From Phoronis australis (taxonomy: Eukaryota > Phoronida > Phoronidae), in the NCBI GenBank assembly GCA_002633005.1, contig NMRA01001107.1:1-54226 (forward strand): a DNA stretch of 54,226 nucleotides, given 5' to 3'. A program made the position numbers and the translations under genes. Positions 23,051 through 34,430 of this stretch are shown piece by piece; position 1 is the stretch's first letter, and each line of letters opens with the position of its first letter. The notes beneath the pieces were generated by a model, which saw only the letters and a program-made list of their open reading frames with translations, was not told the DNA's origin and did not search any database.

Positions 23051-26000
23051 TCCTCAGTTATATGTTGACCAGGATCACTTAGAGACCTTATCCTGAAGGA
23101 TTAATCTAGTTATATACAAAATTAAGTAATATGTAACATAGTATCATGTTTTACTCTTTTCTGTTATCAATGTACAAGCCTTTTTGATTGCAATTTTTTA
23201 CCTTAGTCGCTGGAAATCAGAAACTCATGTACTCAAACATTCCGGTCTGTTTCCACGACCTGAGCTCTTCGTACGTCAGTACATGAATGATTCCTGAATG
23301 CCGGGCACGTTGTCATTGAAAACGTAGTGATACCACCTGAGCGTAAAATCGCTGCCATTTTGTTTGGTTGTTTTTGATTCACAATATTACATACAAATGT
23401 GATTGTCTATTATCCAAATGCTTAGCTCTTGTACTTCTTTGCATCTCCCGAAGGTAGCTGCCCTAAATGCGAAGACTTCGCCAAATTTCAACAATGACAC
23501 ACACTATTACAATAAATTAGAGGCAGCTTTCTGGATTGGCAAGTGTGATCTTTTCATCGCAACACTGTGGAGCTAATGCAAAGTATCCACGGCTACAGCC
23601 AGCGCACTGCGTACTTTGGCAAATCGGCCACGGTTGAGTGGGCCGCTCAAAATGTAAAACGGTAGAAAAAATCCATTCAAAGTGATATAACAAAACAAAA
23701 TTTTCGATCTCAAATAGTGAGCTCGTCACCTGAATTGTAATAACGCGAACATGTGCTTGATTTTTGCCTGCACGCCACCACCAATGAGACGTTTCCCTCA
23801 CATTTGCCATGGGTCACTTTGCCGCGAAAGATAATCATTTTCTATGAATTGGGCTTTAATTTTCAATTATCAAACAAATTAAATTTAACTTGTTAAATGC
23901 ATTTATCGTCATTATTTTGACACTTGTCTCTTTATTTTGATACTAGTCCTTAGGGTTTATTTTGCATTACTCATCTATATGTATAGCCTCAAGGGCCTAC
24001 TTTTGTATTCACACGTTTCTCTACGCGACTCCTGATTGGTCGCCCATATTTCCTTTGTTCAGTTCAACGTGGTCTCTCATTCAGCCACCTACCTCGTCGT
24101 CTACAAGACCTACGCTCGTTCTTTTCATTTTTTCCCCACCCCCCATCCCGGGTGTCGGTTCCACTTTCTCTTTGCTCATATACATTTCCTGTTAGGTTTT
24201 TTCAAGTTTTGTGTTCATGTTCTGTACTTTTCCTTTAAGCCCTTCAGGCAGTTCTTTGTTTGGCGTTTTGTCCATCTTGCAGAGTCTTAGTTAGTTTTAT
24301 CTATTTACGTCATAATAAATATAGATTATTACATGGCGAAGTCGTTATCCCCCGTTATCTAGAGCCCGAGTGGATTTTGGAGAATTATCGCCCGAGGGGT
24401 TTTATCTGCCATTTGACGCTAATATTGTGGTATAAATGACAATATTCGCTACGATAAAACATATTTCAAAACTTGAGAAAAGTTTACAACCAATACCGCC
24501 GTTGTCAAAAATTAAAAATCCTTTAATTAATTGGAAGAAAACGCAAACTGACCAAAAGGTGGCGCTCAATGAGGAGCAGTGTACTGAACTGCAGATTATG
24601 CAAAAATGTCAGCGATGAGATATTATTCTAGTGTTAGGAGCATTACGCAGCATTTTTTAAAAAATCTGTTGGTCACACGAATTTAAGCTATTCAAGGCTC
24701 GCAGAGTCAAGAGTTCATTCCGCGTGAAGACTTGTTCTCGGGAGCCCGGCGGCACCCCGTAGTAGCCTATATGGATGCAGTTGGCCGAATAAAAAGGGTT
24801 TCTTATATTTTAAAGTCATTAATACTAATGCTTTACCATTTGCCAACATATCTTTCTGAAGTTGTTTCTCCAGCAGTTGGTATACACGCCGTCGTTCATG
24901 CCGGATACGCCGGGGGTGGAGAATTACTTTCCAATTCTGTGGAAATTTCAAGATTTTATGAGTCACTTGATAATAGTTTGCTTGTCATAACCATCGACAG
25001 TAATGGGTGATTTTTGCCTGCTTGATCTTTGCTCTGGCCGGTCACGGGCTTTCGCTGCCGAATAATGGTGGTTTCTTAGTTTCTTCCTGTTGAAATTTAT
25101 TTTAATATTATTTTTCGCCAGTTGTCGGAACACCCTTACTGTAAAGCAGTTTTACGTAATATTTTGATATTGCATGTTCGTTGTTATGTTTACTGTTTAC
25201 CCAAGTTAATTACTCCAAGTCAAACACACTACGACTTAGCCCAGTCGAATAGATGGCCTTCTTTCTTGTTAATCAATGGTTCCTGAAATTAATTTTTCTT
25301 CCGATTTCGCGGCAAATCTAAAATGGCAGAATACTACTCGGCCCCAGATCGTGAGCAATGAGGATTTTTATGAACTTTTCGTCTACGGATTTCGTTAGGA
25401 TTACCTCGTTATAATATAATCAACACCCTGGTAACCGTTGAAATCACGTGCAAGTTTTCTTATTGAAGACATGAAATCCAAAATGAAATATACCTTTCTA
25501 AAAGCACTAAGTAACTATAACAGCAAACAGTTTTGATATAATTTAGGGTAAGCATAAAATCTACCTTGTCTTGGGTAGAACTCGTCTCTCTTATGGAACA
25601 CCTGGCTCTGTTTACTGTGACAACGCTGAGGGCTTTCAAATAATAGTGGCTAAGCATCATTGTACAGGTTATGCCCTGGAAATTTTCGGGGAATTCATAC
25701 ACTTTCAGTTTTAAAGCAAAACCACCATAGTTTCGCTAGTTTCCAGGTCGTACACATAAGGCGTGCAAGAAAACTACCAATAGCTGTTCAATTGAGTCAG
25801 TGCATCCCTTCTTCTGCATGCACAGTTAGTTATCTTGACAAAATTTAATAATGCTTATTCTCACAATGCAGAAAGTACTATGATGACCTCATTGTATATT
25901 GATGTTTGTTATTTTCCTTGTTGGTACGTTCCCAAGGCACGTATTGAAAAAAAAACATATCAACTGTATTACGGTCATCGATTAAATAGAGAGTGTAATA

Positions 26001-26550
26001 AGATAGCGTCACTCCATCGAGCGTTTAAAGAAAACAGAAACAAGATGGAGCTATATGTTTGCACAATGTCTGTCAATCAATGGATCCCCATGAGGACCTA
26101 TAAATTCTTGATAATATAAGGTTTTTTGTTTCATGTTACGGTGGCCCCCTGAAGCATTTCACCTGGGTTGTAATCTTGTAAACCTTGAGCGTTTTTTTAA
26201 ATATACAAATTAATTCGACATTATGCAAAATTCTCCTTTTGCTTATAACTTCCTTAGCAAGGTAGATTATTTTGACTTTTTACTTATTTTTCTAATAAAA
26301 AATAATTTCAGGCGGTCTAATACACGTTGTACCAGACGTGTGCAGGCCGCTCATGAGGGTCCGTTGCACTGATCACCGAGAACCATTTTTATGCTTCATA
26401 ATCTACAGTTGAAACCGAGCTGAGGAGCTAGACACCTGGCTCAAGGGTCTAGCATTGTGCGCCAGTGGATTTGAACCCATGACCTTGACTAAAAGAAGCG
26501 GACTGAAATTGCTTCTTATGTTTCCAAGGTCAGCTAGTTTACAGGTGGAT
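23051..26550. other. No gene seen
   Basis: Several open frames of 60-97 codons occur (for example 23517-23810 on minus and 24732-25010 on plus), but none shows a domain, conserved motif or believable splice context. At about 26465-26480 a GGTTCAAATCC-like tRNA B-box occurs on the minus strand without a matching A-box. Confidence 0.45.
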
Positions 26551-26558
26551 GAATCGGA

Positions 26559-26579
26559 ATTTGCATAATTTATGCAAAT
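26559..26579. repeat. 21-bp perfect dyad of octamer motifs (copy 1)
   Basis: ATTTGCATAA-T-TTATGCAAAT is a perfect palindrome containing the POU octamer ATGCAAAT on both strands. The same 21 bp recurs at 33208-33228. Confidence 0.85.
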
Positions 26580-26624
26580 TAAGGCTGCCATTATTTAAAA
26601 ATCTACTTGTATAAAAATCACCGG

Positions 26625-27318
26625 CAACGGTAAAGACATGACCAGTTCTGTAAAATGTACAGTATATGTTTTTTAAATACCAACTAGTGCTGTGTAAGTG
26701 TGGCATTATATTTATCATTCTGAGAAAATTGATCGTCAAGGTATCTAAGTTCTAAGGATATTTCTCCCTGTTCATTGCGTTAAATGTCTTTACCGTTACT
26801 TGTCCAAAGTTGGGTTTGATAAAATCAAAACCTTGTATTTATCAGAAAAATTACTCCATAGCTTTGAATTTTAATTTTAAAGTACTTATAACAGAGTAAA
26901 TAGCCAAAATGATAAGGAGAATGTTATTATTTTTGAAATAAAATTTTCAAAAATGTCTTGTATTTTCTGTCGTCCATGTCTTCACCGTTACCCTAATCAT
27001 GCCTTTTCCCTTGTATTACAAGTCAGTCCCAATTGTACTAGGTGTCACTGTTCGAAGAAAAGACCAGGATGTAAAGAAGCCATTTTGTTCGGTGGCTGTG
27101 AAAGGACGGCACGGCAACTTTTTTCTCCGTTGTTAACTCTATCGATAGACTTAATAACTATATCGATAGAGTAAGTCTATCGATAGAGTTAGTAAGTCTA
27201 TCGATAGTAAAAGAGCGCTTATTTATTATTTATTATGTTTTACATTTCACTATGAAAAGCATGTCTTTACCGTTACAATTTCGGGTAACGGTACAGACAT
27301 ATTATTAACGGCAAAGAC
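26625..27318. repeat. Cluster of a recurring 16-bp motif, ATGTCTTTACCGTTAC, in both orientations
   Basis: Copies or close variants are at 26784-26799, 26976-26991 and 27261-27276 (forward) and at 26625-26638, 27285-27300 and 27305-27318 (reverse). Two or three more lie at about 32910-32965. Convergent pairs could fold as hairpins. No element boundary is evident. Confidence 0.7.
27135..27206. promoter_or_regulatory. Cluster of four TATCGATA palindromes
   Basis: TATCGATA occurs at 27140-27147, 27161-27168, 27178-27185 and 27199-27206, spaced 21, 17 and 21 bp apart. A 19-bp inverted repeat (27135-27153 with 27172-27190) includes two of them. In Drosophila this octamer is the DRE bound by DREF. 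Whether it is a binding site here, or simply repeat structure, is unknown. Confidence 0.5.
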
Positions 27319-28164
27319 AAGTTTAATTATTTTAATGTCTAATCAGTTCATCATTAAACTGAATAGTTAATTATTTGTAAAATTTCTACATTACAGTTCC
27401 TTAGTAATAATAAACTAGAGTTCACAATTAATATACAGTAACTGCTCTGCAATTGTTCACATTCTATTTTTAGCATACTCAAAATTATTTAAGAAGAACC
27501 ATATTTTACCTTCCCATTAATTCGCACATGGTTCGCTGAAGGGATATTATTACTTTCTGCTAATCCGCGCGATTGTATATTAAATTGCTTATGCTGGTTG
27601 TACACATTAGTTTCTTATACTTTTGAGTTGAGCGCATTGAGATGGGCCGGTATAGCACCAAACACTCCTGGGAAACCCTGCTTCCAAAAAGAACAATTCT
27701 ACCTATATTTGCACCTCAGTTATTTTTCACATTCTTTAATTTAGCATATCAGAAGTTCAAAGATTCAGCATTAGTCTTCTCTTTTCAAACACCCTTGTTT
27801 CCTACAAAAAGTACTTATTCTATTTTGTGCGAGAATTGTAAAGCGGTTATCGTACTGTCATTGAGGGGGTTTGATACTGTAACAGTTTTAATTTATCAAT
27901 AAATTCTTTTTAAATATTCAGTTTCTTTCTATTGGGTCTTTGCCTACTACACACTCTGCAAAATAAATGGGGGCCAGTGACTTAGTTTTCCAGTACAGCC
28001 GCGCGACAGAAACATAACATGCAAAAGTGTGAAATTTACATGGTCACTTAAAGTGTACACAACATGACTCTTGTACCTCAAAATAAATTTTATTATCATA
28101 TCTTACTAGATTTCAGTGCCTTTAGTGCACAGCTCATAAAGAAACACGCAAAAATTGAAAAAAA
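27319..28164. other. No gene seen
   Basis: AT-rich sequence with one 86-codon open frame (27642-27902) that has no recognisable features. Confidence 0.45.
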
Positions 28165-28269
28165 ATTATGTACAACGTCATGGGTTGAACCCTAGTCGTT
28201 CGCCATACTGTTCGGATCAGAGACAAAGTGTATTGAGTGAAGAGAAAGCAAAATACATTTAGCGTCGAG

Positions 28270-28523
28270 AAGGTTCGTAGAGGGATCAAAAGATGTGTTT
28301 CCGGAGGCTGCAGCAACAGTAGCCAGGCGGAGAACGTCTCGGTGCTCCGAAGGATACCAAAGTTGCGCAGAAGTGGCATCGCTTCGTGCGCCGAACGAGT
28401 GTGTGGGACGTCATCGTAGACCAAGCGATTCGGTCCGGGGCCACTCTGTGTTCTGCCCACTTTGAGGACTCTCTTTTCGACTTCAGTCCCAAGAGACGTT
28501 ATGATGAAGGCCTGGTTCACTAA
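28270..28523 (+). pseudogene. THAP zinc-finger domain with a frameshift
   Basis: The first part reads RGIKRCVSGGCSNSS, the C-x4-C start of a THAP finger. After a +1 shift near 28335-28345 the plus strand continues KVAQKWHRFVRRTSVWDVI and LCSAHFEDSLFDFSP. These supply the conserved Trp of THAP domains and the CxxH pair (CSAH), followed by the usual F. THAP fingers are DNA-binding modules found in P-element-like and other animal transposases and in host proteins derived from them. No transposase follows, and the reading stops at about 28521, so only the finger is left. It lies inside the 28175-28848 inverted-repeat element. Confidence 0.75.
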
Positions 28524-28561
28524 AGGACAACATTTATCATTCAGAAACATCAGCTCTTAGT

Positions 28562-28804
28562 TCAGGATCGTCTGTTGGATGACTGGGTTGACTCGCCGAG
28601 CCCGAGGCCGCTTCTCTCGCGGAGGACCCAGTTCGTAAGGCTCAAAGTAGAAAAGTACGCTGCCGGAAGCACATTAAACTTATTCTCGCTTTCGTGAAAC
28701 CCCATTTCCTCATCCTGGCCACCATTCCCGCACGTTTCTTCATAGTATTCGTTCAATTTTTGCTCATAATCGTCGTCGCTTTCAAATTCCCTCCTTTCCG
28801 CCAT
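28562..28804 (-). pseudogene. N-terminal fragment of an unidentified transposon-associated protein
   Basis: The frame opens MAERREFESDDDYEQKLNEY, which resembles from memory the acidic start (MAxREEFxSxxEFE) of a protein family common in invertebrate genomes and linked with YqaJ-type transposon proteins. The reading is clean for about 55 residues. An alternative frame from about 28651 reads LFYFEPYELGPPREKRPRAR, which better fits the family, so a frameshift is likely. It faces the THAP fragment within the same inverted repeats. Function unknown. Confidence 0.45.
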
Positions 28805-28858
28805 TGTTCAATGCTAGTCGCTAATCTCTTGTGTTCAACCCATGACGTCACATGACGG

Positions 28859-29820
28859 GAAATGTGAAAATTGGCAAAATTGAAAGAGAAATCAAAATTT
28901 CGAGCTAATTACACAAAATAAACATGGGTTTAGCTAAATTTTACCTCATAAATTTAGTTTGTGGCCACCGGTAATTCAAAATGTGCAAAAATCCATGGTG
29001 TGTACTGTTTAACTACGGTAACCCCCTGTAATCAAATAAACAGAACTCTTTTTGAAAACAGAATAGTTTCGTTGCCAACGTCATTTTTATGTTTTAAAAG
29101 CTCAAATTATATTTCCCAGAATATCAATTTTTTCGCCATTGTAAGAAGATATTATTGTCAATTTTTGCCGTCTCAAATTGTAGCAATTTAGTTTTTTTCA
29201 CATTAAGTTACTTTGATGAACTTTTTTCTTCTACTTCATTTTGATGCCCCATGTTACGTTATGTAAAAAAGAAAAACAAATATGGGTGTCGCTGATTTTT
29301 TTGCAAAATAGCCTTTCAGTTGCAAGACTAGGAAACAGTGTAGTTTCATTTCATTAGACGTTGATTATTTATATTGATGTTGTTTTCGATCATGAAATAA
29401 AATATAAAATTATAGTGAATGAAATACGACGAGAAATTTCTCCTAAAGTAATTTCAGATTTATAGTTTTGGTGTGACATTGAAATAGACTAAACTTGTCT
29501 TTTTTCAAAGTGTGTTGAATCCCCTTCAATGAAATACTGCTGTGATATGAATAACGATAAAAACTAGAATTCATAGTCACAATAGATTGCTGGTAATTGT
29601 AACAAATAATTAAGTTATACTTTAGTAACGTTTTTCACAGCCACTCTAAATAAAGAAAGCAAACCATGTTAAATTAATATGGAGCTCATTTGTTGTATTT
29701 TTAGAAGAGAAGAGACCAACACTTAAGTTATTTGCCTATTAATGTCACTAAAACGTTACTATCTATTGCATTAAAATGACGTCTATCATATGCACAGCAA
29801 TTTCATCATTACAGTGTCAA
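28859..29820. other. No gene seen
   Basis: AT-rich DNA between the inverted-repeat element and the decayed transposase-like gene. One 76-codon open frame at 28961-29191 has no features. Confidence 0.5.
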
Positions 29821-29822
29821 AA

Positions 29823-31862
29823 ATGCCACGCCCAAAAAAGTCTAAGGCTGAAATGATGAAGCGGCTGCGAGAGCAAGTAAAAAGTGACCCAAAAACATCG
29901 AGCTTATTTGAAAAAGGAAATGGAAAGGTACCAGCAACGAAAATAACAGGATAAAATAAAAACCATACATGAGATGAACGACAGAGAGCAGAGACAGCTA
30001 CGACGTAAGCGGAAGAAGGAGTAGAGGAGAAGAAGGAAGGCGCAACAACCTGCAATAAACACTTGCACACCCCATACAGAAACACCCCTGAGACCACTCC
30101 CAATCATCAGAGCAGACAATTAACAGCTGGACGTAGAAAGGTTAAACGTATCGACAGAATATCTTACAGAACAATAGAGAAACAGAAAGCACTGATGAAA
30201 AAGTATGAGAACAAAATAAAACGACTCCAGCGACAAATGAAGAAATCAGACTCAGCAACAGTTTTATCCACGAATTCCCCTGCATCAAAAGCTACTGCTA
30301 TTATTCGTTCAGGAAACGAAAATAAAATTAGGAAGGAGCTGACTTTCGCCAATGCAATAAACGAAGATTTCAAGAGAAAGCTAAAAGAAAAGAAAAAGCA
30401 AAAAGACAAGCATGTCTTGAATAGCATGGTGGTAGGGCCACTGCGGCCCTTCTATTGCGTGCCACGATGTGTTGAGAAGCTAAACACAGTAAAATGCAAA
30501 CCGCATTGTAACGTAGAGCTCAAAGCAATTAAACTCCATGGATGCGGTTTCATTGCTTCTCCCAATATAACTAACCTATTCACAAGCGTGTTGTGCTCCA
30601 CAAAAACCAAATGTGTATGTTTGGTGAATGCAATTCGTGTATGAAGATGAAGAAAATATACAAAGATGTAACTCTCAAATCATCATTGAATGAGGTAACT
30701 TAAGCTAATGGTGTACAGTCACAGTCACTAAACAGACCATGAAAGGAGCCAAAGAAGTTTTAAGTTAGAAAAACGAAAGAACATTCGAGAGTTATGTAAG
30801 ATTTTTGAGGATGACCTGAAAATTGTTATGCAACATGAGTATAGAATTTTCCACCAATTTCGTGAAACACGACAGCTCAAAGACAACATCAAGGATAGCG
30901 AATGTAATCTACAGATCGACTTCAGTGAAAACTACTCTTGCAAAGCTGTAACTGAAGTTCAGTCAATGCATTTTGGCTCTAGCCGAAATTAGGTAACCTT
31001 ACATACATGCCACAGTACCACCTTGGAAGGAGAAAAAGTTTTAACTCAGTGTTGTTGCACTGTCAGTCCTGATAGCAGACATTCATCCATTGCAGTATGG
31101 GCGCATCTACATCCAGTGCTGAACAACATTCGTCAGAGTGGAAAAGATGTTCTACACATCATATCAGACGGTCCAAGTAGCAAGGATAAAAACAGCACCA
31201 ATTTTCAACTTGCATCAACCTATCCATTCAGACAGTTTGGATTCACTTACGTCACTTGGAACTTCTTAGAAAGCTCCCATGGCAAGGGACCTGCTGACAG
31301 CATAGGTGCGACAGTCAAAAGTGCTGCAGACAGACTTATTGCCTCTGGCAATGACATTATGGATTCCCAAGCTTTGTTCAAGGCTCTGGTTGGTACGATC
31401 AAGGTCAAATTGTATGAAATCGAAGGCAGTGAAATTGATGCCGTTCAGAAAGTCATCACAGATTTTGACACTCAAACAGTGAAAGGCACCAGGGGCATCC
31501 ATCAAATTTTGATCCACGAGCAAAGCATCATTCATCATCGCACTTTGTCATGCTTTTGTGGTTCAAAGTGCAAGTGTCACAATCTGGCAAAAGATGTGTT
31601 TAGTCATGCTTCATCAACGAGCGAAACTTTCAACACACTGACCACAATGGAAAGACGATTAAATGCGGATCAACTTTCGCTGTTTCAACGAAGACTGGCT
31701 GAAGGTTATGACGTAACCTACACTGACCTCTCTGTGCTGAATGAGGATAAACGTCAGGAGTACCTGCTTTGGAGGACTAGGAGAGCAGTTAAACTACAAG
31801 ACAAAAGGAAGATGGGTGACGCAGAAAGTACGGAGGATGACAGAGGCAGTGCAGAGGGATGA
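29823..31862 (+). pseudogene. Decayed RNase H-fold transposase-like gene (SDGP/HGKG family)
   Basis: The gene begins MPRPKKSKAEMMKRLREQVK at 29823, then shifts frame and continues YLKKEMERYQQRK, a stop and HEMNDREQRQLRRKRKKE, a basic coiled-coil N-terminus. The frame at 30063-30644 continues the basic region and a Cys-bearing stretch. Around 30880-30990 comes NLQIDFSENYSCKAVTEVQS. The long clean frame at 31023-31862 follows, with VLHIISDGPSSKDKN, WNFLESSHGKGPADSIGATV and CFCGSKCKCHN. The IDFSEN and SDGP segments look like the first and second acidic strands of an RNase H-like nuclease. I recall the same series of motifs from many uncharacterised invertebrate proteins, probably transposon-encoded, but cannot name the superfamily. 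At least four frame breaks make it a relic. Confidence 0.7.
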
Positions 31863-34430
31863 AGTTTCTGGAGCGTACCATGGTGAATGGAATACATAGG
31901 TATTCTTGGCCCTTGAGAAAAGACATATGTGACATCAACAAGTCTGCTGTTGTTACTGAAGTTGAGTTCAGCTGTGACGGGAGCGCCGTCTATTGATGGA
32001 GCCGTGAGTGAGGACGAGTCGTCAGATTAGTTTAAGAAGCTAGAGTGTGTTATTATATTTTAAAGGGGTGTAAGATGGTCAATTCCTTATATGGAACTTC
32101 CGATGACGAAATTTTTAGTTCTATTCTGATTGGTTTTCACATTTATCTTGAGACCCCTATTTTAGCGTAATTTGGAACATTCGCGGTGCGAATACGCCTA
32201 TAAAAATGGGCCCCTCACGCTAAAACTTCGGATTTTGCCGGGTCTGGACTCTATCCGCAAGGAATCCCAACCAAACAACCTAACTGTTTGGGCCTTTTAA
32301 ATTTGGACTTTGACGTTTTTAGCGAATTCTTCTTGTTTATAAATTCTTTGGGCTAAAAGTTAAAGCTGCGATGACGACGGAAGTTAGCGATGAGTTGTAA
32401 GTTTGTAGATCTGTGTTTCATATATATCGCATAATAAAATTCAGTATATTTATCTACTTCTCTCTTGTTTCACTCTCTATAAGTTGTCACCATGGTTCTC
32501 TCGTATGCGATTCGAACGAGTGAAAAAGTACACAACGCTGCGAATATTTTTATCGGCTACGAACAGTCGACATTTTAGAAACTAAATAGATCGGTGCTGG
32601 TCGCTCCACCGATTCCCGTTACACAGCCATGACAATCCACCTTATCATCTCGATAGTCACACTGAAGCGGCTATTAATACTCGTCTTTTCCTCGTGGACC
32701 TGCGGCTGTGAAAGCAGTGGAATGCACTAACCCAGTAACCCGCTCACAATTAGTGCCTCATAGTAGTGTTTGTTCGAAACGTTAGATGGAATTGTAGTTG
32801 ACATTATAAGTAATTCGTGTTCTTAATGTTAGAATGAATTGTAGTAGTTGATATTTTAATAGCATTAAATAAGTGCATGAATATGATTTATAAATAAAAA
32901 TCCATAATTGTCTATTCCGTTACTATGTTGTCTTAACCGTTCCCATGGTCACGGTAAAGACGTGGCCTCTAAATTTATAATTAGCATACCAGCCACGTAA
33001 ATAGATGGTATGTGTGCAAATTTGTTGTGGTTAATTCAAAACTGATGATGATCATTTCTGGAGCTTTTTGAGTGAATGAAAAACATTTTTTATCATTTGT
33101 TGTCATTACCATTACTGGCCACTTTATGTGAAAACGATGATATCGTCTCTTATATTTCAGTCGTCAGTTAATTCAGTGAAACCAGTTTGTAGACTGTTGC
33201 ATGATAAATTTGCATAATTTATGCAAATAATTAAAAATGCCCATTAGTGCCGGGAAAAAAATAAAAATTGAGTCTGTTAATAAGGATTGCCAATCCGTAA
33301 TTTATGAATTGCCAATCTTTTACATGCATACGTTTCCTTTGAAGCCTGGGAGATAATTGGCCTGCTTTTTATTATACGGGACAAAAGACTGAGCTGGGCA
33401 GTTAACCATAGAGCCACATGTTATCGCACGTCCAGCACCCCTCACGTCTGGAAAAGTTTCTGAACGACAGAACGCTATAATGAAATGGACTCTGGGAGAT
33501 TTTAGGGGGGGTGGGGGGGGGGTGGGGGGGGGCATGGCCCCTTGGTTCCCCTCTAAATTCGCCACTGTGTTCCGTCCAGTTAACTGAAATTGAGCTCTAT
33601 AATGAGGTTATGCTTTGGACGAAAGAATTAGGCGTTTTAATTTTAAAATTCAACTTGGTCGAGATTGATATTTGAAAAATATAACACATGAAATAGACGT
33701 AATTATTAAAACCAAGAAAGCAGAATTGATGGTCATATAATTTTCATTTTCAATTGCGAGCCTAGTTTTTTATCGTAATCAAAATATATATTTAATAATA
33801 TCAAGTATTATTTCAGATCAATGACAAATCAACTGTTAGTCCCGGTAGTGCCTAAAAATTTTGAGAAGGTTAAATGGAGTAGATGGTTGCAAACAACATA
33901 CCCAAGTGGCCGTCATCCCCTGCCGTAGTCTCAATTTTTTGTAAACATTAATTATTTAGGTAGCTGCAATGATAATTAAATTAAAGTGCCTAAGTGGCCA
34001 TCGTCGCCGTCGAAATTTGAGGACGATGGAAGCCACTGTCCATTTCGTCAAACGTTGATTACCTTAAGTGTAAATCGATTGACTATGGTTTGAGCATCTG
34101 ATTTAAAAAAATTAAATTTCAATCACTACACAGGTATATCAGCTGATTTATTTTCAGTTGCATCTACTGATCTAATTATTAGACGATCAACATTATTAGG
34201 CTACAGATCAGACGGCATGTAAATTTGTTAGGCTGGTGGTGGATCAGTTCCTGATAAGTCCGTCTGAAAAAGTTGCATGCCAACTCACTCATAGTTGAAT
34301 GTTAAATTAGTGTTAACAGTTCGGGTTTTTTTCAGTTGGACTTGTATCGCAAGCAACAGCTCAGTCCAGAGCCCTGAATATGCAAATGAAATTCAAAGAT
34401 AAAGACCTTGTGTCTTAGAAGCCAAGTACC
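31863..34430. other. No gene seen; possible LTR-like promoter region
   Basis: At about 32130-32450 there is an ATTGG box, TATAAAA at 32199 and AATAAA near 32434, an arrangement found in LTRs, but I cannot define matching ends. A second copy of the octamer dyad (33208-33228) and the copies of the ACCGTTA-type motif (about 32910-32965) lie here, along with a poly-G tract near 33505-33532. I see no coding region. Confidence 0.45.
33208..33228. repeat. 21-bp perfect dyad of octamer motifs (copy 2)
   Basis: Identical to 26559-26579. As in copy 1, a GGTAAAGAC motif lies nearby (here at 32953-32961), so both may be pieces of one repeat family. Confidence 0.85.

Larger units (their letters stand above)
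28175..28848. mobile_element. Inverted-repeat element with THAP fragment and a divergent second coding start
   Basis: ACGTCATGGGTTGAAC at 28175-28190 is exactly inverted at 28833-28848, and similarity extends a few bases on each side. Between them lie a broken THAP finger on the plus strand and a coding start on the minus strand. The size, arrangement and broken genes suggest an internally deleted copy of a two-gene DNA transposon. I cannot see a clear target-site duplication. Confidence 0.65.

Noticed and set aside
24715-25010. Overlapping 80-90 codon frames on both strands
   Set aside because: No motif, no splice context, and neither strand looks coding.
26420-26490. tRNA or tRNA-derived SINE
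   Set aside because: Only a B-box-like GGTTCAAATCC was found on the minus strand; no A-box, no cloverleaf, no SINE tail.
28134-28550. 138-codon minus-strand frame
   Set aside because: Antisense to the THAP fragment, whose conserved residues are on the plus strand.
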